Assembly: GCA_021014325.1 (NCBI GenBank)
Contig: CM037463.1
Span: 10,857,001 to 10,921,000, forward strand
DNA from: Plazaster borealis
Lineage: Eukaryota > Echinodermata > Asteroidea > Forcipulatida > Labidiasteridae
Direction of reading: 5' to 3'
DNA length: 64,000 nucleotides
Below, piece after piece: positions 55,601 through 61,600 of this stretch; position 1 is the stretch's first letter; the number at the start of each line of letters is the position of its first letter. A program made the translations under genes and the position numbers. The notes below the pieces were generated by a model. It saw nothing but the letters and a program-made list of their open reading frames with translations, was not told the origin of the DNA and did no database searches.

Positions 55601-58600
55601 TGCCCAGCAAAAGGTCACTAGCAATCAATGTGCAAACTCTTGTTCTGAGAAAATCGAGTTTGAAAGCTGTCGGTTTTTTTATACTTTCACTCTTTAGTCA
55701 TTGTTTGAAATTTACCTTCAATTTTAATAGAGAACAAAGAACTTCTGTGCAATTCCAGCAATAGTTTAATATTTTGCTTGCTTGTAATTTTTGAAAGTTT
55801 GATTATTTAATTACAAAGTTTGCAGAGTGCTGCTTGGCTTAATGTTGTAGAAAACGTGCCTGGTAGAAAAGCTTGGAATATTATTTTGTCGTGTCAATGC
55901 AAAAACATCTCCTAAAATAGCACTTATGTTGCGCGCGCGTTTGAAATTGTCAAAGCGTTGTATCTCGCTTAAAATAGCCCGGATGTACATGTACACAAAA
56001 AACAAGTACGCACGGAGATACATCATTTGTGCACGGAGCATTTTCGTGTTAGATACAACCTTTTCGCAAAATCGAGATACAACGTGTTTGCGCTGATGTC
56101 CCTGCATGTACATTATGTATATCGGGCACCCGACAATTACATGAATGTGGTGACATTTATGTTCAAAATCCAGTACAAGTTTGTTCTCACCATGTTTTTA
56201 CAGTTTATCCTTTGGTTAAATTTGTCTGACAGTTCATCAACAACGTTACCTAGAAGATCAATTTATGCCAGTAGATCAACCAGAAGGAAAACAACTGAAG
56301 TTGGTAAGTTAAAAACAAATTATGCATTATGCATGGTGATGAATATTCAGCTAATTATACATACGTACATCATGCATTAATCATGAGCTGTGCAAAAATA
56401 ACTAAACACAAATCATTAAACTTGGGAGGAATGTATGCGTGTAAGCTTACAACAAAAGTACAGTAATACATTATTCATGAGCTATGCAAAACCAATTAGC
56501 CAGACTTGATGCATAATACTCGAGTTGTACATGTATTGTATAAATTACACTAAGAACATATGCATTATTCAAAAGCTGTGCAGAACCAATGGGCAGCATT
56601 CATGGACATCATGCATTAAGCATGAGTACATGATATTCTGTTGGTAAGTCATTATAACATATGCCCATACATGTACATGAACTGTATTTTCTCTACTTCC
56701 GGCTCCAAAGCTTGCACCACACACCTTTGTCTGTACGTTGAATAGCCTATCAGGGCCCAATTACCGTGGAATTCTGCGCTTAAGGCCCATAGAATTGCGT
56801 GCTTTAAAAGTTTAATTGGACTAGGCTTTAATAAGTACAACCGTTCTTCAAAGTTAAAGGTCTTCTCAGAATTAAAAGTTTCTATCATAAGAAATGTTTT
56901 TGAACAATGAAATGCGTGATTTTTCGTAGAATTACACACAATGTATGCCAGCTTGGAAGCCGGAAGTAGTGACATTTTTTTGTCGTGCAGCAGATATGTA
57001 TGCATGTGACGCAATGACTTACCACCAGGAGGCTCATTAGAGCCAGTCTGTGTGCAGTACAAGTAGGCTTACATTACACTTAACAACATGATGTACAGCT
57101 GAAAACCATACATTATTCATGAGATACATTATTCATGAGATGTGTAAAACCAGAGTGAAGCATATATACACACAGGTATTCTGCATTTAAGTTTTTCAAA
57201 ACCATTGTAAAGCATACACTTATAGGCATGAAATGTTAATGCAACTGACAGCATACATCATGCATTATGCATAAGCTGTGCTAAAACCATCATGCATTAT
57301 TCATAGTGTATACATTTACATAATAATATTCAAACTATTTAGACATAACAGTGGCTCATTGAAGTGTTTTTGCTTACTCAGTAAAGTGAGTAAAACTCTT
57401 GTTCAGCTTACAGAAAAATTGTCTATGTTTCTTGGGATAGTTTTATTTGTAATCTTTACTCTTACTGTGTCTGTACACGATGTCTCAGCAAAATTGTCAA
57501 GTGTTCATGTTCTCTCTGAAACGGTGCACATTTCAAGATCGGTGATGGCTGTTAACAGATTTTGCTATAATGTATTGAAGGGTGTGCATAACATTGGTAA
57601 GAGTAAAATGTCCACAGATTTGCACACAAGTTACATGGTATAAAGATGGTCATGGTGGGAAAGTCCCTTTGAAATAGTTTTGCTTGAAATAAAGCAGTTT
57701 TTGAGAAATGAGTAAAACAATTAGTTTTGATCTTGCAAGCCCAAAACTCAATGTTTGAAAACAGTGAAAACATTTATGGTTTTTTTCTCCACTTTTTTTT
57801 GTGTGTGACTCCAATGACTGATTGAGCTTAAACTTTCACAGGTTTGTTATTTCATGTATATGTCGAGTCACATCAAGTGTGGATACTGGTCTTTGACAAT
57901 TACCAATGTTAAACACATGTGCTTTAATAAACATGGCAGCACATGAAGGCAAACCAAGCATCGTAGCCACACACCTCAGCGGATGGATTTCACTTAACAG
58001 TAGGTCGCTGTATAGACCTCGATCTTGACGGAGCCCACGGTGTCTAACCACTGTTTGATTTTATTTCTTCTCATTCATCGAAAACATCACCTCCATCCTG
58101 CTGTATCATAACATCATACCATGCCTCATTTCACCTACTCCTCATGATGTCCCAACCACACTGCCCGCCCTCTTTTGCATCCTGTACGGAACCTTCTGCT
58201 CTTCTGTCCTGTTGACTCATGTTAACCTCCTCTCAATCACTGACAACCATTTGCGTGTGCTGCTGCCACTGTCCCCATATTCTGTTTGTTCTCTCTTGTC
58301 TTGCATGTTGTTTCTGACTTTTTGTGTTGACGTATTGTTGTTGTTGTTTGTTTTGTATCTCTCTGCACATGTGCTGTGGTTGCAATAACAATTTGTTTTA
58401 ATATTTGTGTCTAATATTTGTTTGTTTTGTTGCAATGCCTCCATGGCAAATGATTTGTCTGATCTCGTGTAATAACTGCTGCTTTTGTCATGATGAATTC
58501 ATCGCCGTCGTTGTTAATGCTTTTCACGCCTGCCCTACCCCATCCATTCTCTCTGTCTTCATGCCCCCCTCCCCATCTTAAAATTACACCCTACCATTTT

Positions 58601-61600
58601 CACCATGCCACCACCACCACCACCACCACCAACACCATCCCTCATCGCAGATGGCTCCAAAAGCTCGACCCTGGGTCAACGGTCAAGCAGCGAGGTCAAC
58701 CTGGCAGCGGCGTCTAGGTCACGGTCCCGTTACGCTTCCAACACAAGCGCTGCAGGCATGGCGGCCCGTTTGCCACGATCCAAGTCAACATCTAGGGAAA
58801 ATCTGCTGGGTAATTAATGCATGCTCTAATTTTTTTATTTTTTTTGCCTGCAGACATTTCCTCTCTGTTTCGTTTCTGTGTTTTGTATGTTTTCTAATAT
58901 TTTGATGTTTTTGTCGAGTCACGTTCATGATTATTTTTATTCCTTGATTTCATATTGATTTGAATTTTAACATTATTGCCATACATGAATAACTTTTTAA
59001 TTTTACAGTTTGTGTTTGGTTATTCTGAAAGGTGGGGTCATAGACTGGTTTTTGTCTACGTAATGCTGATTTGTTGGCAAAATTATAAAGAGAGACACAA
59101 TAAAAGTCACCAGTGAAAGTTTCAGCTGAATACAGTTTCCACTTGTTGAGAAAATAGCAACAAAATGTCACTGTATTTTCACAAGAACATCTCAATCCAT
59201 CCACGTTTAGCGAGGTGACACCAAGTAACCAACCGCATCTCTGGCCGCAGCCTTCACTAACACACCAACCCTCAGAAATCTGAGAAACGATTCATGCATG
59301 AATCGTTTCTCAGATTCAAATGTTTTGGGGTGACAAATTATCCAAATAATATTACTTTGAAGGGAATCCTTTCTCAAAAGAGTTTTTACTATCAACAGCT
59401 GCAGTGCTTTCCACCAAGTAAGTTTTCATGGTCATTAATTTTTGGAGTACTTACTAATCTATGACCCTACCTTTAAGTAAAGACCTTTTTTTTATCATCA
59501 ATCCAAACAGGGCCCAATTTCACAAAGCTGATGAGAGAAAACTTAACAGAGCATCAGTGGGCTTCATTTCACAAAGCGCTAAGATTGATCTTAACTGCGG
59601 ATCAATCGTAATTGCTAAGCAAAGTGTGATGTCACAGTTCAAATCACTATGGTGATACTGACAACTCATTTTGAGATGAATCTTGGTGCTTTCTGAAATC
59701 GACCCCACACAAATGTGAATGCCATTGCATTTTATTTTTGACTGGTACCTTGTTACTGGTACCTTGTATCTGTCAAGCAAGATACAGGTATGATATTCAT
59801 CCTACTTTAGTCTGATTTCTGATTTTGTTTTGCCCTTGGAAAAATCAGAAAAATTGTGATTAAATAGCCTCAAAAATCGATTAAAGCCTACACGTTGTAT
59901 ACATGAAAGTCAGCCCTTGTACTTGATAAAATGTTCCTACATGTACGTTTTTTCCAAGGGCCAAATATCATGCCTGATGATAGCTGTGTGCCAAAAACAA
60001 ATATTTATTTTCACCGTCTTTATGAAAATGGGCCCAGTTACTAGTGTTAATCTTTAAATCTCTTGGTCCATTCACCATCATTTTCTTTTCAGTGTTTTCT
60101 ACATAATTACTTTTTAAAGTTCCACATTTTTTCTCTCTCTCTCCTTGCTGTCATTTTCGTCGTTTTTTAAAAATTACTCAGGATCAGACCGAGGAAGAAA
60201 ACGAGGTGTGACATTAACCTTTTAACGCCCCATAGTCTCAAAAAAAAAGCATTGGTCTGTAGGACCTGTGGGTTATCAGTTTAAAGGCACTGAACACGTT
60301 TGGTAATATTGTCAAAGACCAGTGTTCTCACTTGGTGTATCCCAACATATGCATAAAATAACAAACCTGTGAAAATTTGGGCTCAATTGGTCATCGAAGT
60401 TGCAAGAAAATGATGAAAGAAAAAACATCCTTGTTGTACAAATTTGTGTGCTTTCAGATAGGAATACAAACTTCTTGCAAGAAGTTTTTATTATTTTAGT
60501 GAGAAATAACCTCTTTTTCAAAAACTACGTTACTTCAGAGGGAGTCGTTTCCTACAATGTTTTATACTATCAACAGCTCTCCGTTGCTTGTTACCAAGTC
60601 AGTTTTTATGCATATCTTTATTTTGAGTCATTACCAAACGTGTACGATACCTTTAAGGATAGATGAGTTGGCTATTTACTTATTCAATGAAGGTGTTGAT
60701 CGCCAAATTCCGTGTATTCATTGTGCTTGCGAATGTACATGTAGTATTTGCTTCATGTCCCAGTATTGGCGGAAACCACTGGTACAGGACATATGAAATT
60801 GAAGTAAAATGCATTGGTCCGCAGGACCTGTGGGTTAGCAACGTAGGCGTTATCAGTTTAAGGATAGATGAGTTGGCTAGTTACTTATTCAATAATGTTG
60901 TTGATTGTCCAAATTCCATGTATTCATTTTGCTTGCCAATGTACATGTAGTATTTGCTTCATGTTTTTGTAATGTGGTCAAGCGCACCAGATGACAAAAT
61001 GCAAACTGAAGTAGGCTAAAGGATTTCTTGCTGAGGGAAAAAAGATTCACTGTCCTATTTCAACGCTGTGGTTCACATTCCATGCATTTTCTTTTCAAGC
61101 ATGTTCTGTGTTTTGTAGCTGCTGTAGTAGATAGCTAAATGTACCTAAACTGATAAATCTAGACCCAGAACAATACTTCGCTTTCCTTTGGAATCAAATG
61201 AACTTTCACTGCAAAATGCTCTTGTCAAGCTGACATGGTTCAAATACTAATTTTCAATCGTAATTTGCATGTAATGTAGCTGTGGTCAAGTGCACCAGAT
61301 GCCAAAATGCAAAGTGAAATTAGGCAAAAGAAGATTTCTTGCTGATTGAAATGTTTCCGGAAAAAAAAATCACTGTCCAATGCCAAATTAGCAAAGCAAC
61401 AGTTTGGCCAGGTTGTGGTTTGCGATTCAAACTATAGCTGTTAACTAATAGTCTACATGTAATAAAGCATCTTCTTTTGTACTGTTTCATAATATCTCGA
61501 TGGACTAGTCCAAATGTAATGTCATGGACATTTGTTTTTTTGCCATCACCACTGTTTTACTAATGGCGTGTCGTGGCTGAGCGGTTAAGAGCACCGGACT

